In this document: in pieces, positions 1 to 7,879 of the stretch
Layout: each line of letters starts with the position of its first letter
Position numbering within the stretch: the stretch's first letter is position 1
From: CAVPTL01 sp963708725
GTDB lineage: Bacteria > Actinomycetota > Thermoleophilia > Gaiellales > JAICJC01
Assembly: GCA_963708725.1 (NCBI GenBank)
Contig: CAVPTL010000009.1
Location: forward strand, 248,001 to 312,000
Direction of reading: 5' to 3'
DNA length: 64,000 nt
The notes under the pieces: model-generated
What the model saw: the letters and a program-made list of their open reading frames with translations, nothing else
What the model was told of the DNA's origin: nothing
Databases searched by the model: none
Translations under genes and position numbers: made by a program

Positions 1-1
1 C

Positions 2-636
2 GCGTCCGAAGGTACCGGCGTGATCGCGGGCGCCGGGGTGCGCGCCGTGCTCGAACTCGGCGGGGTGCGCGACATCCTGGCGAAGTCGCTGGGCACCGCC
101 AACCCGATCAACCTGCTGATGGCGACCGTCGCGGGCCTCCAGGGTCTGAAGCGACCCGAGGATCTCGCCAAGCTGCGCGGCAAGACCGTGCGCGAAGTGA
201 TCAAGCCGCACTCCGAGGTCGTCGCCGAGCGCAACGAGGCGCTGGCTGCCACCGAGGCGCGGTCGCGGTCGCGGTCGAGGAGGCCGCGATCCGGTCGGAG
301 GTCAAGCCCGCGACACCCGAACCGAAGAAGCTCTCCAAGAAGGCCCGTGCCAAGGCTGCTGCCGCGAAGTCAGAGGCTGCCGAGGCCGCGGCGGCTCCGC
401 CCGTCGAGGAAGTCCCAGTCGAGGAAGCCCCCGCTGAGGAGCCTGCCGCCGAGGCGGTCGTCGAGGAGGCTCCAGTCGCCGAAGAGCCGGCTGCTGCAGA
501 GGAAGCCCCCGTCGAAGAGCCGGCCGTCGAAGAGCCCGCAGTCGAAGAGCCCGCCGTCGAGGAGCCCGCCGCCGAGGAGCCCGCTGCCGAAGAGCCCGCT
601 GCCGACGAGGCTCCTGCGGAGACAGAGGAAGCCTGA
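2..636 (+). CDS. rpsE: 30S ribosomal protein S5, 3' part, with acidic tail and an apparent frameshift
   Basis: The window opens inside rpsE. From base 2 the reading frame gives the conserved C-terminal half of S5 (GTGVIAGAGVRAVLEL, then GTANPINLLMATVAGL) and ends its family domain near base 256. In this frame the text then turns into Arg/Ser/Pro-rich nonsense. The other frame (codons from base 256) gives a sensible Lys/Ala then Glu/Pro/Ala tail of about 125 residues with repeated VEEPA and AEEPA units, ending in TGA at 634-636. The switch falls in a GCGGTC repeat at 257-279. An assembly indel is the likeliest cause; a real frameshift mutation cannot be excluded. S5 is a small-subunit protein acting in decoding accuracy. 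The stop overlaps the rpmD start (TGATG). Confidence 0.9.
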   Translation, partial: VRRYRRDRGRRGARRARTRRGARHPGEVAGHRQPDQPADGDRRGPPGSEATRGSRQAARQDRARSDQAALRGRRRAQRGAGCHRGAVAVAVEEAAIRSEVKPATPEPKKLSKKARAKAAAAKSEAAEAAAAPPVEEVPVEEAPAEEPAAEAVVEEAPVAEEPAAAEEAPVEEPAVEEPAVEEPAVEEPAAEEPAAEEPAADEAPAETEEA

Positions 637-821
637 TGGCCAAGCTGAAGATCACCCAAGTGCGTGGCACCATTCGCACCAAACCGGAGCATCGCGGCAC
701 CATGCGCGCTTTGGGGTTGCGACGGATCTCCTCGACCGTGTTGCACGAGGATTCTCCGGCGCTTCAGGGGATGCTGCGCAAGGTCAACCACCTGATCACG
801 ATTGAGGAAGTCGCCGAGTGA
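636..821 (+). CDS. rpmD: 50S ribosomal protein L30
   Basis: This 61-residue protein has the usual bacterial L30 length and motifs: it starts MAKLKITQVRGTIRTKPEHR and continues with TMRALGLRRISSTVLHED, the conserved basic turn of the family. L30 is a large-subunit protein. Its ATG overlaps the rpsE stop by one base and its stop overlaps the GTG of rplO by four bases, so translation is probably coupled along the operon. The position between rpsE and rplO is the standard spc-operon place. Confidence 0.97.
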   Translation: MAKLKITQVRGTIRTKPEHRGTMRALGLRRISSTVLHEDSPALQGMLRKVNHLITIEEVAE

Positions 822-1462
822 GCCCCGAAGAATCACCCACCCCCGGACTGACACTGCACGAGCTCAAGCCTGCCGCCGGCAGCCATCGGGCGCGCAAGCG
901 CGTCGGCCGAGGCGCGGGGTCGGGCACCGGCAAGACGTCAGGTCGTGGCCAAAAGGGCCAGAAGTCGCGCTCGGGCAGCCACAACATGCGTCCCGGTTTC
1001 GAGGGCGGCCAGATGCCGCTGTATATGCGCCTGGGCAAGCTGCGCGGTCCCAACCACAAGAAGTCGATGCCGATGGGGCCGTTTCGCACTCACACCACCG
1101 CGGTCAACGTCCGTGACCTGGGACGGTTCGATGCGGGCGTGGAGGTCACTCCCGAGCTGCTGAAGGCCGCCGGCGTGATCAAGCACCTGCGCCACCCGGT
1201 CAAGATCCTGGGTACCGGCGAGCTCGACAAGAAGCTGACGGTGCACGCCCACAAGTTCTCCAAGCACGCGATCGAGCTGATCGAGGCCGCGGGCGGCACG
1301 GCGACGGTGATTCCCTTCGGCGGCCCCAAGGACGCGGTCGAGGCTACGCCGGTCGCGGAGCCAGCCGCCGAGCCGGAACCCGAAACCGATGTCGAGGCTC
1401 AGTCCGTATCTGAGGCCGACGAGACCGAACCCGAGGCTGAGACTGATCCCGACGCGTCCTAG
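818..1462 (+). CDS. rplO: 50S ribosomal protein L15 with long acidic C-terminal tail
   Basis: The 214-residue product carries the L15 signature: a Gly/Arg-rich N-terminus (RKRVGRGAGSGTGKTSGRG, GFEGGQMPLYMRL) followed by the globular domain up to about residue 165. L15 is normally about 145-150 residues long. Here about 45 extra residues, almost all Glu, Pro, Ala, Thr and Asp, follow FGGPKDAVEA. The GTG start at 818 overlaps the rpmD stop. The acidic tail resembles the one on S5 in the same operon; its role is unknown. Confidence 0.95.
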   Translation: MSPEESPTPGLTLHELKPAAGSHRARKRVGRGAGSGTGKTSGRGQKGQKSRSGSHNMRPGFEGGQMPLYMRLGKLRGPNHKKSMPMGPFRTHTTAVNVRDLGRFDAGVEVTPELLKAAGVIKHLRHPVKILGTGELDKKLTVHAHKFSKHAIELIEAAGGTATVIPFGGPKDAVEATPVAEPAAEPEPETDVEAQSVSEADETEPEAETDPDAS

Positions 1463-1471
1463 GCAGGCCTG

Positions 1472-2749
1472 ATGCTGTCAACACTCGTAAATGCGTGGAA
1501 GACGCCGGAGCTTCGAACGAAGCTTCTGTTCACGGCGTTCGTCCTTGCCGTTTACCGGTTCGGCAGTTTCATTCCCTCGCCCGGTGTCGACTCCTCGGCT
1601 CTTGCGAGTTCGCTGGCAAACCAGGGCGGTATCTACAGCCTCCTGTCGGTGTTCTCCGGCGGCGGGCTTTCGCGTCTGAGCCTGTTCGCGCTGGGGATCA
1701 TGCCGTACATCACCGCGTCGATCATCCTGCAGGTCCTGACCCCGGTCTCGACCAACCTCCAGGCGCTCCAGAAAGAGGGCGAGCTCGGACAGCGGCGGAT
1801 CACGCAGTACACGCGCTACCTCACGGTCGCCCTGGCCGCACTGCAGGGGCTCGGTTACACCTACGCGTTTCACTCCGGCACGCTGGGCGGGGCTGGCACC
1901 GGCAATCTGGTCAAGTTCAACGCCGGCAACGTGATTCTCGTGACGCTCACGCTGACGGTCGGAGCCACGCTTCTGATGTGGCTGGGCGAGTTGGTCACCC
2001 AACGCGGTATCGGTAACGGCATGTCGCTTCTGATCTTCGCCTCGATCCTGACGAGCGCGCCGGCGGCGATCAACGCCTGGTGGAACGGCTCGAGCTTCGA
2101 GAAGCTGTCGCTACCGCTCGTGATCTTCTTCGTGGTGCTGGCGGTGGTGTACGTGCAGGAGGGGATCCGCAAGATCCCGATCCAGTACGCCAAGCGCATG
2201 GTGGGCCGCCGCATGACCTCGGGCGGATCGACCTACCTGCCGCTTCGAATCAACATGGCCGGCGTGATCCCGGTGATCTTCGCCGCCGCGATCATGGCCT
2301 TCCCGGCCACCGTGGCCCAGCTCTTGCCATTCTCGATCGCCCATGACATGGCGAACTTCTTCACGCCGGGTGGGTGGCCGTTCCTGATCGGTGAGGCGGT
2401 GCTGATCTTTGCCTTCACGTTCTTCTACGTGGCGGTGGTGTTCAACTCGATCGAGCAGGCCGACAACCTGAAGAAAGCCGGTGGCTTCATTCCCGGCATA
2501 CGACCGGGCAGACCCACGGCCCAGTACCTCGAGTCGGTGCTGGTGCGGCTCACCGTGGCCGGTGGCGCCTTCCTGGCGGCCGTCGCGGTCTTGCCGTCGC
2601 TCTTCATCAAGTACGGCGGGTTTTCGCAGGCGACCTCGCGGGCACTCGGTGGCACCTCGGTGCTGATCGTCGTGGGTGTCGCCATCGACACCATGCGTCA
2701 GATCGAGTCGCAGCTCGCCCAGCGCTCCTATCAGGGCTTCTTGAAGTAG
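1472..2749 (+). CDS. secY: Protein translocase subunit SecY
   Basis: SecY forms the membrane channel of the Sec translocon with SecE and SecG. The 425-residue protein has the family's length and many hydrophobic segments consistent with ten membrane spans. Recognisable motifs are the N-terminal KTPELRTKLLFTAFVLAVYR, the plug and second-span region around SVFSGGGLSRLSLFALGIMPYI, and the cytoplasmic loop KIPIQYAKR followed by GRRMTSGG. It starts nine bases after rplO, the usual spc-operon order. Confidence 0.97.
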   Translation: MLSTLVNAWKTPELRTKLLFTAFVLAVYRFGSFIPSPGVDSSALASSLANQGGIYSLLSVFSGGGLSRLSLFALGIMPYITASIILQVLTPVSTNLQALQKEGELGQRRITQYTRYLTVALAALQGLGYTYAFHSGTLGGAGTGNLVKFNAGNVILVTLTLTVGATLLMWLGELVTQRGIGNGMSLLIFASILTSAPAAINAWWNGSSFEKLSLPLVIFFVVLAVVYVQEGIRKIPIQYAKRMVGRRMTSGGSTYLPLRINMAGVIPVIFAAAIMAFPATVAQLLPFSIAHDMANFFTPGGWPFLIGEAVLIFAFTFFYVAVVFNSIEQADNLKKAGGFIPGIRPGRPTAQYLESVLVRLTVAGGAFLAAVAVLPSLFIKYGGFSQATSRALGGTSVLIVVGVAIDTMRQIESQLAQRSYQGFLK

Positions 2750-2753
2750 TCAG

Positions 2754-3419
2754 ATGCCGCTCGACTTGATTCTCATGGGACCGCCCGGGGCAGGCAAGGG
2801 CACTCAGGCCGCGCGCCTCGTGGAGCGGCTGGAGATGGATCACATCGCCACCGGCGACATGCTCCGCGCCGCCGTGCGCGAAGGCACGCCGCTCGGTCTC
2901 CAGGCCAAGGAGATCATGGCCCGCGGCGACCTCGTTCCCGACGATGTCATCATCGGGCTGATCCGCGATCGCCTCTCCACCGACGACACGTCCCATGGTT
3001 TCTTGCTCGACGGCTTCCCGCGCACCCAGGTCCAGGCCGCGGAGCTCGACTCGATGCTCGAGTCGTTGCATCGCGGCATCTCGCAGGTGCTCGCCTTCGA
3101 CGTCGACCTCGAGCAGTTGGTGCACCGTCTTTCCGGTCGCCGGGTATGCCGCGAGGCCGAGCACGTCTACCACCTCGACAGCAAGCCTCCGGCCAACGAC
3201 AACGTGTGCGACATCGACGGCTCGGAGCTGTACCAACGCGAGGACGACAAGCCGGACGTGATCCGCGCCCGCTACCAGAAGCAGTGGAACGAGGCGGCCG
3301 CGCCGGTGCTCGCCTATTACCGCGAACGCGGCCTGGTGACAGACGTCGATGCCGGCAGGCCGGCCGACCAGGTCGCCGCCGAGGTGGACGGGATCATCGC
3401 GAAGCTGGGGCAGTCATGA
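2754..3419 (+). CDS. adk: Adenylate kinase with a Cys-His-Cys-Asp lid
   Basis: This cytoplasmic enzyme interconverts ATP, AMP and ADP. The P-loop GPPGAGKGT is at residues 9-17, the AMP-binding TGDMLR near 34, and GFPRT near 87-91. The long lid (residues about 125-165) contains Cys132, His137, Cys152 and Asp155, a spacing that fits the zinc- or zinc-relic lid of Gram-positive-type enzymes with His in place of one Cys. Length is 221 residues. The start lies four bases after secY and the stop overlaps map. Confidence 0.96.
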   Translation: MPLDLILMGPPGAGKGTQAARLVERLEMDHIATGDMLRAAVREGTPLGLQAKEIMARGDLVPDDVIIGLIRDRLSTDDTSHGFLLDGFPRTQVQAAELDSMLESLHRGISQVLAFDVDLEQLVHRLSGRRVCREAEHVYHLDSKPPANDNVCDIDGSELYQREDDKPDVIRARYQKQWNEAAAPVLAYYRERGLVTDVDAGRPADQVAAEVDGIIAKLGQS

Positions 3420-4189
3420 TCATCCGCAAGTCAGACCGCGAGGTCGAGACGATGGCGCGCGCCGGCGAGGTGGTGGCCGAGACGCTCACGCTGCTCGAGC
3501 GTGAGGCTCAGCCCGGCGTCACGCTCGCCGCGCTCGACGAGATGGCCGAGGCCCACATCCGCAGCCGTGGCGGTGTGCCGTCGTTCAAGGGCTTCCGTGG
3601 CTTCCCTGGATCGATCTGCGCGTCGCCCAACGCGATGGTCGTGCACGGCATCCCAGGCCCGTACACGCTCGAGCCCGGCGATCTGCTGTCGCTCGATGTC
3701 GGTGTGACGCTCGACGGGTTCGTCGCCGACTCGGCCATCACGATCACCGTCGGCGAAGGCACCGAGCAGGCCAAGGATCTGATTGATGCGTGTTATGCGG
3801 GGCTCGAGGCCGCCATCGAGCAGTGCCACGCCGGGAATCGGCTGGGCGACATCTCCCACGCCGTGCAGACGGTGGTGGAGGAGCGCGGCTACGGCGTCGT
3901 TCGGTCGCTGGTCGGCCACGGAGTGGGGCGCACGATGCATGAGGAGCCGCAGATCCCGAACTACGGGCCTCCCGGCCGCGGCCCGAAGCTGGCCGAGGGC
4001 ATGGTGTTTGCGATCGAGCCGATGATCACCGTCGGCGACTACAACGTCGAGGGCGGCGACGACGGGTGGGCGATTTACACCCGCGACGGCAGCCTCGCGG
4101 CGCATTGCGAGCACACGGTTGCGATCACCAAAGAGGGTCCCCGGGTGCTCACACGACGGGTACCGGTGCAGGAAACCGGCGCGCGATGA
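3416..4189 (+). CDS. map: Methionine aminopeptidase, type I
   Basis: The enzyme removes the initiator methionine from new proteins. The 257-residue protein shows all five metal ligands in the expected order: Asp94 (SLDVG), Asp105 (VADSA), His168 (GHGVGRTMHEEP), Glu201 (AIEPM) and Glu232 (CEHTV). The ATG at 3416 overlaps the adk stop; an upstream in-frame extension into adk is not needed. There is no N-terminal SH3-binding extension. The gene that usually follows in actinomycetes, infA, is not present before rpmJ. Confidence 0.96.
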   Translation: MIIRKSDREVETMARAGEVVAETLTLLEREAQPGVTLAALDEMAEAHIRSRGGVPSFKGFRGFPGSICASPNAMVVHGIPGPYTLEPGDLLSLDVGVTLDGFVADSAITITVGEGTEQAKDLIDACYAGLEAAIEQCHAGNRLGDISHAVQTVVEERGYGVVRSLVGHGVGRTMHEEPQIPNYGPPGRGPKLAEGMVFAIEPMITVGDYNVEGGDDGWAIYTRDGSLAAHCEHTVAITKEGPRVLTRRVPVQETGAR

Positions 4190-4265
4190 TAGAGTTCTTC
4201 GCTGCTCGCGCGGGCTGCTTCGGCGTGCCCCGTGGGCGATCATCCTTTCAATCGGAGGCCCCTCG

Positions 4266-4379
4266 TTGAAGGTTCGACCGAGCGTACGTCGCATGTGTGA
4301 AAAGTGCCGCATTATCCGCCGCCACGGCAACGTGCTGGTCATCTGCACCAACCCTCGGCACAAGCAGAGGCAGGGCTGA
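4266..4379 (+). CDS. rpmJ: 50S ribosomal protein L36
   Basis: This 37-residue protein reads KVRPSVRRMCEKCRIIRR after the start and keeps the L36 zinc-ribbon set: Cys-x2-Cys near residues 11-14, then Cys27 and His32. The start is TTG at 4266, chosen because a strong ribosome binding site (GGAGG, 4254-4258) lies seven bases upstream and because KVRPSV is the family N-terminus. The stop overlaps the rpsM start (TGATG). Confidence 0.95.
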   Translation: MKVRPSVRRMCEKCRIIRRHGNVLVICTNPRHKQRQG

Positions 4380-4750
4380 TGGCACGCATCGCCGGCGTCA
4401 ACATTCCCCGTGAAAAGCGGGTCGAGATCGGTCTCACCTATATCTTCGGGATTGGCCGGTCCACTTCGAACAAGGTTTTGAAGGAGCTCGATCTCAACCC
4501 CGACACCAAGGTGCGCGACCTGACCGAAGAAGAGGTCGCCCGCCTTCGCAATCACATCGACTCAGAGTTGATGGTCGAAGGTGACCTGCGCCGGGAGCGA
4601 TCCCAGAACATCAAGCGACTCATGGAAATCGGCTGTTACCGAGGTCTGAGGCATCGCCGTGGTCTGCCCGTGCATGGACAGCGCACGAAGACGAACGCGC
4701 GAACCCGCAAGGGGCCCAAGAAGACCGTCGGCAAGCAGCGCAAGAAGTAG
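4379..4750 (+). CDS. rpsM: 30S ribosomal protein S13
   Basis: The 123-residue product begins MARIAGVNIPREKRVEIGL and contains the helix-two-turn-helix region (YIFGIGRSTSNKVL) and the conserved GCYRGLRHRRGLPVHGQRT motif, then a basic tail ending in KKTVGKQRKK. S13 sits in the head of the small subunit and contacts tRNA and L5. The ATG at 4379 overlaps the rpmJ stop by one base. Confidence 0.97.
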   Translation: MARIAGVNIPREKRVEIGLTYIFGIGRSTSNKVLKELDLNPDTKVRDLTEEEVARLRNHIDSELMVEGDLRRERSQNIKRLMEIGCYRGLRHRRGLPVHGQRTKTNARTRKGPKKTVGKQRKK

Positions 4751-4766
4751 CCCAGGAAAGGACTGA

Positions 4767-5174
4767 ATGCCTCCCGCACCACGCAGAGGCGGCACCCGAG
4801 GACGGGTACGCCGCAAGGCCCGCAAGAACATCGCCATCGGCCAGGCACACATCAAGACGTCGTTCAACAACACCCTTGTCGCGCTCACTGACAAGGAGGG
4901 TGGCGTGATCGTGTGGAAAAGCGCCGGAGCGGTTGGGTTCAAGGGCTCGCGCAAGTCGACGCCGTTCGCCGCTCAGGTGACCGCCGACGCCGCTGCACGC
5001 GAGGGCATGGAACACGGCCTCCAGAAGGTCGAGGTGTTCGTCAAAGGCCCCGGTTCGGGTCGCGAGACCGCCATCCGCTCGCTGCAGGCGGCCGGCCTCG
5101 AGATCCTCGGAGTCAAGGACGTCACGCCGCAGGCTCACAACGGCGTCCGCCAGCGAAAGCGCAGGCGCGTCTAG
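4767..5174 (+). CDS. rpsK: 30S ribosomal protein S11
   Basis: The 135-residue protein has a basic N-terminus (RGGTRGRVRRKARKNI), the family core (NNTLVALTDKEGGVIVWKSAG, split here by the usual loop) and the C-terminal KDVTPQAHNGVRQRKRRRV. S11 lines the mRNA exit region of the 30S platform. A Shine-Dalgarno-like AGGAAAGGA precedes the ATG. The TAG stop shares one base with the GTG of rpsD. Confidence 0.97.
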   Translation: MPPAPRRGGTRGRVRRKARKNIAIGQAHIKTSFNNTLVALTDKEGGVIVWKSAGAVGFKGSRKSTPFAAQVTADAAAREGMEHGLQKVEVFVKGPGSGRETAIRSLQAAGLEILGVKDVTPQAHNGVRQRKRRRV

Positions 5175-5794
5175 TGGCCCGCATGATCGCCCCCAAGTGC
5201 AAGCAGTGCCGCCGCGAGAACATGAAGCTGTTCCTCAAGGGCGAGCGCTGCCTCACCGAGAAGTGCGCCATCGAGCGCCGCGCCTACCCGCCGGGTGAGC
5301 ATGGCCGCGGCCGTATCAAGCAGTCCGAGTACCTGCTCCAGCTGCGCGAGAAGCAGAAGATGCGCCGCTACTACGGCGTGCTCGAGAGCCAGTTTCGCAC
5401 CTACTACGAGAAGTCCACCCGTCGCAGCGGCATCACCGGCGAGAACTTCCTGCGGATGCTCGAGCTGCGCCTCGACAACGTGGTGTACCGGCTCGGCTTC
5501 GCTGCATCTCGCACGCAGGCTCGCCAGCTGGTGCGACACAACCATTTCGTGGTCAACGGCAAGAAGGTCAACATCCCCTCCTACCAGGTGGCGCCTGACG
5601 ACGTGATCAGCCTGCGCGAAGGCTCGAGCGCCAAGGCGGTCGTGACCGACGCCACCGACCTGACGGCGTCCGTCTCGCCGTGGCTTCAGGCCGATCACGA
5701 CAATCTCACCGGCAAGGTGCTGCGCCTGCCTGACCGGGTCGATATCGATACCCCGGTGCAGGAGCAGCTCATCGTCGAGTACTACAGCAAGTGA
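5174..5794 (+). CDS. rpsD: 30S ribosomal protein S4, four-cysteine (zinc) form
   Basis: S4 nucleates small-subunit assembly. The GTG start at 5174 gives 206 residues, the normal length. Four cysteines near the N-terminus (residues 9, 12, 26 and 31: CKQC, then C-x4-C before AIERRAYPPGEHG) mark the zinc-binding version. The S4 RNA-binding domain is at about residues 95-155 (LRLDNVVYRLGFAASRTQAR, VRHNHFVVNGKKV). A longer in-frame reading back into rpsK is unnecessary. Confidence 0.96.
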   Translation: MARMIAPKCKQCRRENMKLFLKGERCLTEKCAIERRAYPPGEHGRGRIKQSEYLLQLREKQKMRRYYGVLESQFRTYYEKSTRRSGITGENFLRMLELRLDNVVYRLGFAASRTQARQLVRHNHFVVNGKKVNIPSYQVAPDDVISLREGSSAKAVVTDATDLTASVSPWLQADHDNLTGKVLRLPDRVDIDTPVQEQLIVEYYSK

Positions 5795-5860
5795 TCCGAC
5801 ATCCACGTGCTTCGGGATCGGCCCGGAGTTGCGTGTTCCGACAGAAGCGAGTCCGCACAC

Positions 5861-6808
5861 ATGCTTGATTTCATTCCCAAGATCACCTCCGAAGATGCCG
5901 ACCAAAAAGTCGGTACCTTCGTCGTCGAGCCGCTTGATCGCGGCTTCGGCTACACCTTCGGCAACAGCCTGAGGCGGGTGCTCCTGTCGTCGCTTGAAGG
6001 GGCCGCCGTCACGTCGGTCAAGATCGAAGGCGTTGCGCACGAGTTCACGTCGGTTCCCGGCGTGCGCGAGGACGTGATCGACGTCATCCTCAACCTGAAG
6101 GGCCTGATCTGCCGCCTCCACGGCGACTCGGGCGAGGTCGAGGTGCAGGTACAGAAGGATGGTCCCGGCACCGTCAAGGCCTCTGACATCGAGGCGCCTG
6201 CCGACCTCGAGATCCTCAACCCCGACCTGGTCATCTGCCATCTGGCGGAGGGCGCTCGGTTCGAGATGACCCTGACCATCGCTCGCGGCCGCGGCTACGT
6301 CCCCGCCGAGGGCAACAAGGGCCCCGAGACGACCATCGGCGTGATTCCGGTCGACTCGATCTTCTCACCGGTGCGGCGTGTGCAGTACGACGTCGATCCC
6401 GCTCGCGTGGGTCAGCGCACCGACTTCGACAAGCTCAAGCTCGAGATCACGACCGACGGCTCGATGACGCCGAAGGACGCGGTCAAGGACGCCGCCGAGC
6501 TCCTGATCAAGTACCTGTCGATCTTCACCGACATCGACGCCGCCGACCTCGCGCTTCGGCCCGAGGCGACCGGCACTGAGGCCGCCGCCCCCAGCGCTCA
6601 CGGGATGGAGAACATCCTGATCGAAGAACTCGAGCTGGGTGTGCGCAGCTACAACTGCCTCAAGCGCGTCGGTATCGAGACGATCGGAGACCTGCTCGCC
6701 AAGAGTGAGGCCGAGCTGGCGGCTATCCCGAACTTCGGGAAGAAGTCGATCGAAGAGGTAAAGGAGACGCTGGCGACCCACGGGCTCAACCTCAAGGGGT
6801 CGGAGTGA
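5861..6808 (+). CDS. rpoA: RNA polymerase alpha subunit
   Basis: The 315-residue protein starts MLDFIPKITSEDADQKVG and shows the dimerising N-terminal domain (GFGYTFGNSLRRVLLSSLEG; FSPVRRVQYDVD) to about residue 230, a linker, and the C-terminal DNA-contacting domain (LGVRSYNCLKRVGIETIGDL, NFGKKSIEEVKETL). The ATG at 5861 is chosen over upstream in-frame codons because it matches the family N-terminus. A 66-base gap separates it from rpsD, so an internal promoter is possible. Confidence 0.97.
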   Translation: MLDFIPKITSEDADQKVGTFVVEPLDRGFGYTFGNSLRRVLLSSLEGAAVTSVKIEGVAHEFTSVPGVREDVIDVILNLKGLICRLHGDSGEVEVQVQKDGPGTVKASDIEAPADLEILNPDLVICHLAEGARFEMTLTIARGRGYVPAEGNKGPETTIGVIPVDSIFSPVRRVQYDVDPARVGQRTDFDKLKLEITTDGSMTPKDAVKDAAELLIKYLSIFTDIDAADLALRPEATGTEAAAPSAHGMENILIEELELGVRSYNCLKRVGIETIGDLLAKSEAELAAIPNFGKKSIEEVKETLATHGLNLKGSE

Positions 6809-7173
6809 GGCACCAGCGCAAAGGCCGGAAGCTGGGTCGCGACGCCTCGCATCGCAAGGCGCTCTACTCGAACATGGCCGGTGCCCTGTTCGAGCACGGT
6901 CGCATCAAGACGACCGAGGCCAAGGCCAAGGAGCTTCGGCCGATCGCCGAGCAGCTGGTCACGCTGGCGCGTAAGGACGCGACCGACGTGCAGGCTCAGC
7001 GCCAGGCTGTCGCGTTCCTGAGGTCAAAGGATGCGGTGCACAACCTGTTCCATCAGGTGGCGCCGCGGTTCGTCGATCGTCCCGGTGGCTACACCCGTAT
7101 CGTCAAGCTCGGCCCCCGTCAGGGCGATGCAGCCCCGATGGTGTACCTGGAGTTCGTCGACCACCAGCCTTGA
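6805..7173 (+). CDS. rplQ: 50S ribosomal protein L17
   Basis: The 122-residue protein begins with the family motif MRHQRKGRKLGRDASHRKAL and keeps LFEHGRIKTTEAKAKELRPIA, so it is a complete L17. L17 lies near the peptide exit tunnel. The start is GTG at 6805, overlapping the rpoA stop by four bases (GTGA). The alpha operon ends here and truA follows immediately. Confidence 0.97.
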   Translation: MRHQRKGRKLGRDASHRKALYSNMAGALFEHGRIKTTEAKAKELRPIAEQLVTLARKDATDVQAQRQAVAFLRSKDAVHNLFHQVAPRFVDRPGGYTRIVKLGPRQGDAAPMVYLEFVDHQP

Positions 7174-7174
7174 T

Positions 7175-7879
7175 CTGCGGCTGACCGTCGCCTACGACGG
7201 CACCGACTTTTCCGGATGGGCGGTGCAGCCGGGGTTGCGCACGGTATGCGGCGTTCTGGCCGAGGCGCTCGACGTCGAGCCGTCGGCGGTGACCGTGGCC
7301 GGTCGTACCGACAAGGGCGTCCACGCGGTCGCCAACGTCGCGGGGGTACGGCTCCCGCGGTTGCTTCCACCGGCGGCGATCACGTCTTGGCTGCCGGCTG
7401 ACGTGGCGGTCACCGAGGTGTCCGAGGCCCCGCCGGGTTTCGACGTCCGCGGCAGCGCCACCGCGCGCAGCTACGTGTACCGGATCAATCCTGGCCGGGT
7501 TCCCGATCCACTCCGGCGTCGGTTCGAGGTGCACCATCCGCATCGAGTCGACCTCGAGGCGCTTTCGGCCTGTGCCGCACACCTTGTCGGCACGCACGAT
7601 TTCACCGCTTTTACGCCGAGCGAGACGAAGCACACCTACTTCGTACGTACCGTCTCGCGTGCCGAGTGGCTGTGGGTCGACGATCGGCTGGAGTTCCACA
7701 TCACCGCCGATTCGTTTCTCCGCCACATGGTGCGCGTGGTGATGGGCACGATGCTCGAGCGTCCCGACCCCGCGCTGTTTGCACGACTCGTCGCCGGCGC
7801 TCCGCGCTCGGCGGCCGGTCGCACCGCCCCGCCACATGGTTTGACGCTCCTGTCGGTCGCCTACGATGGGTTTGCATGA
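7175..7879 (+). CDS. truA: tRNA pseudouridine synthase A, predicted CTG start
   Basis: TruA converts uridines 38-40 of tRNA anticodon arms to pseudouridine. The protein shows LTVAYDGTDFSGWAVQPG at the start of the domain, the catalytic motif AGRTDKGVHA with its Asp near residue 46, and the C-terminal FLRHMVRVVMGT. The family N-terminus aligns at CTG 7175, one base after the rplQ stop, reading (M)RLTVAYDG. No ATG, GTG or TTG exists there in frame; the nearest in-frame ATG upstream is 7127, inside rplQ. The start is therefore inferred. The stop overlaps surE. Confidence 0.88.
   Translation: MRLTVAYDGTDFSGWAVQPGLRTVCGVLAEALDVEPSAVTVAGRTDKGVHAVANVAGVRLPRLLPPAAITSWLPADVAVTEVSEAPPGFDVRGSATARSYVYRINPGRVPDPLRRRFEVHHPHRVDLEALSACAAHLVGTHDFTAFTPSETKHTYFVRTVSRAEWLWVDDRLEFHITADSFLRHMVRVVMGTMLERPDPALFARLVAGAPRSAAGRTAPPHGLTLLSVAYDGFA

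Noticed and set aside
20..805. A 261-residue frame starting in rpsE and running across rpmD with an Arg/Ser/Pro-rich end
   Set aside because: Only its first 80 residues are S5; the rest is the wrong frame after an apparent indel.
201..854. Minus-strand Ala/Ser/Gly-rich frame opposite the rpsE tail
   Set aside because: It is the complement of GAG/CCC/GCC repeats and has no family pattern or start signals.
3146..4189. A read-through frame joining part of adk to map
   Set aside because: The adk part is in the wrong frame; map has its own ATG at 3416 with the family N-terminus.
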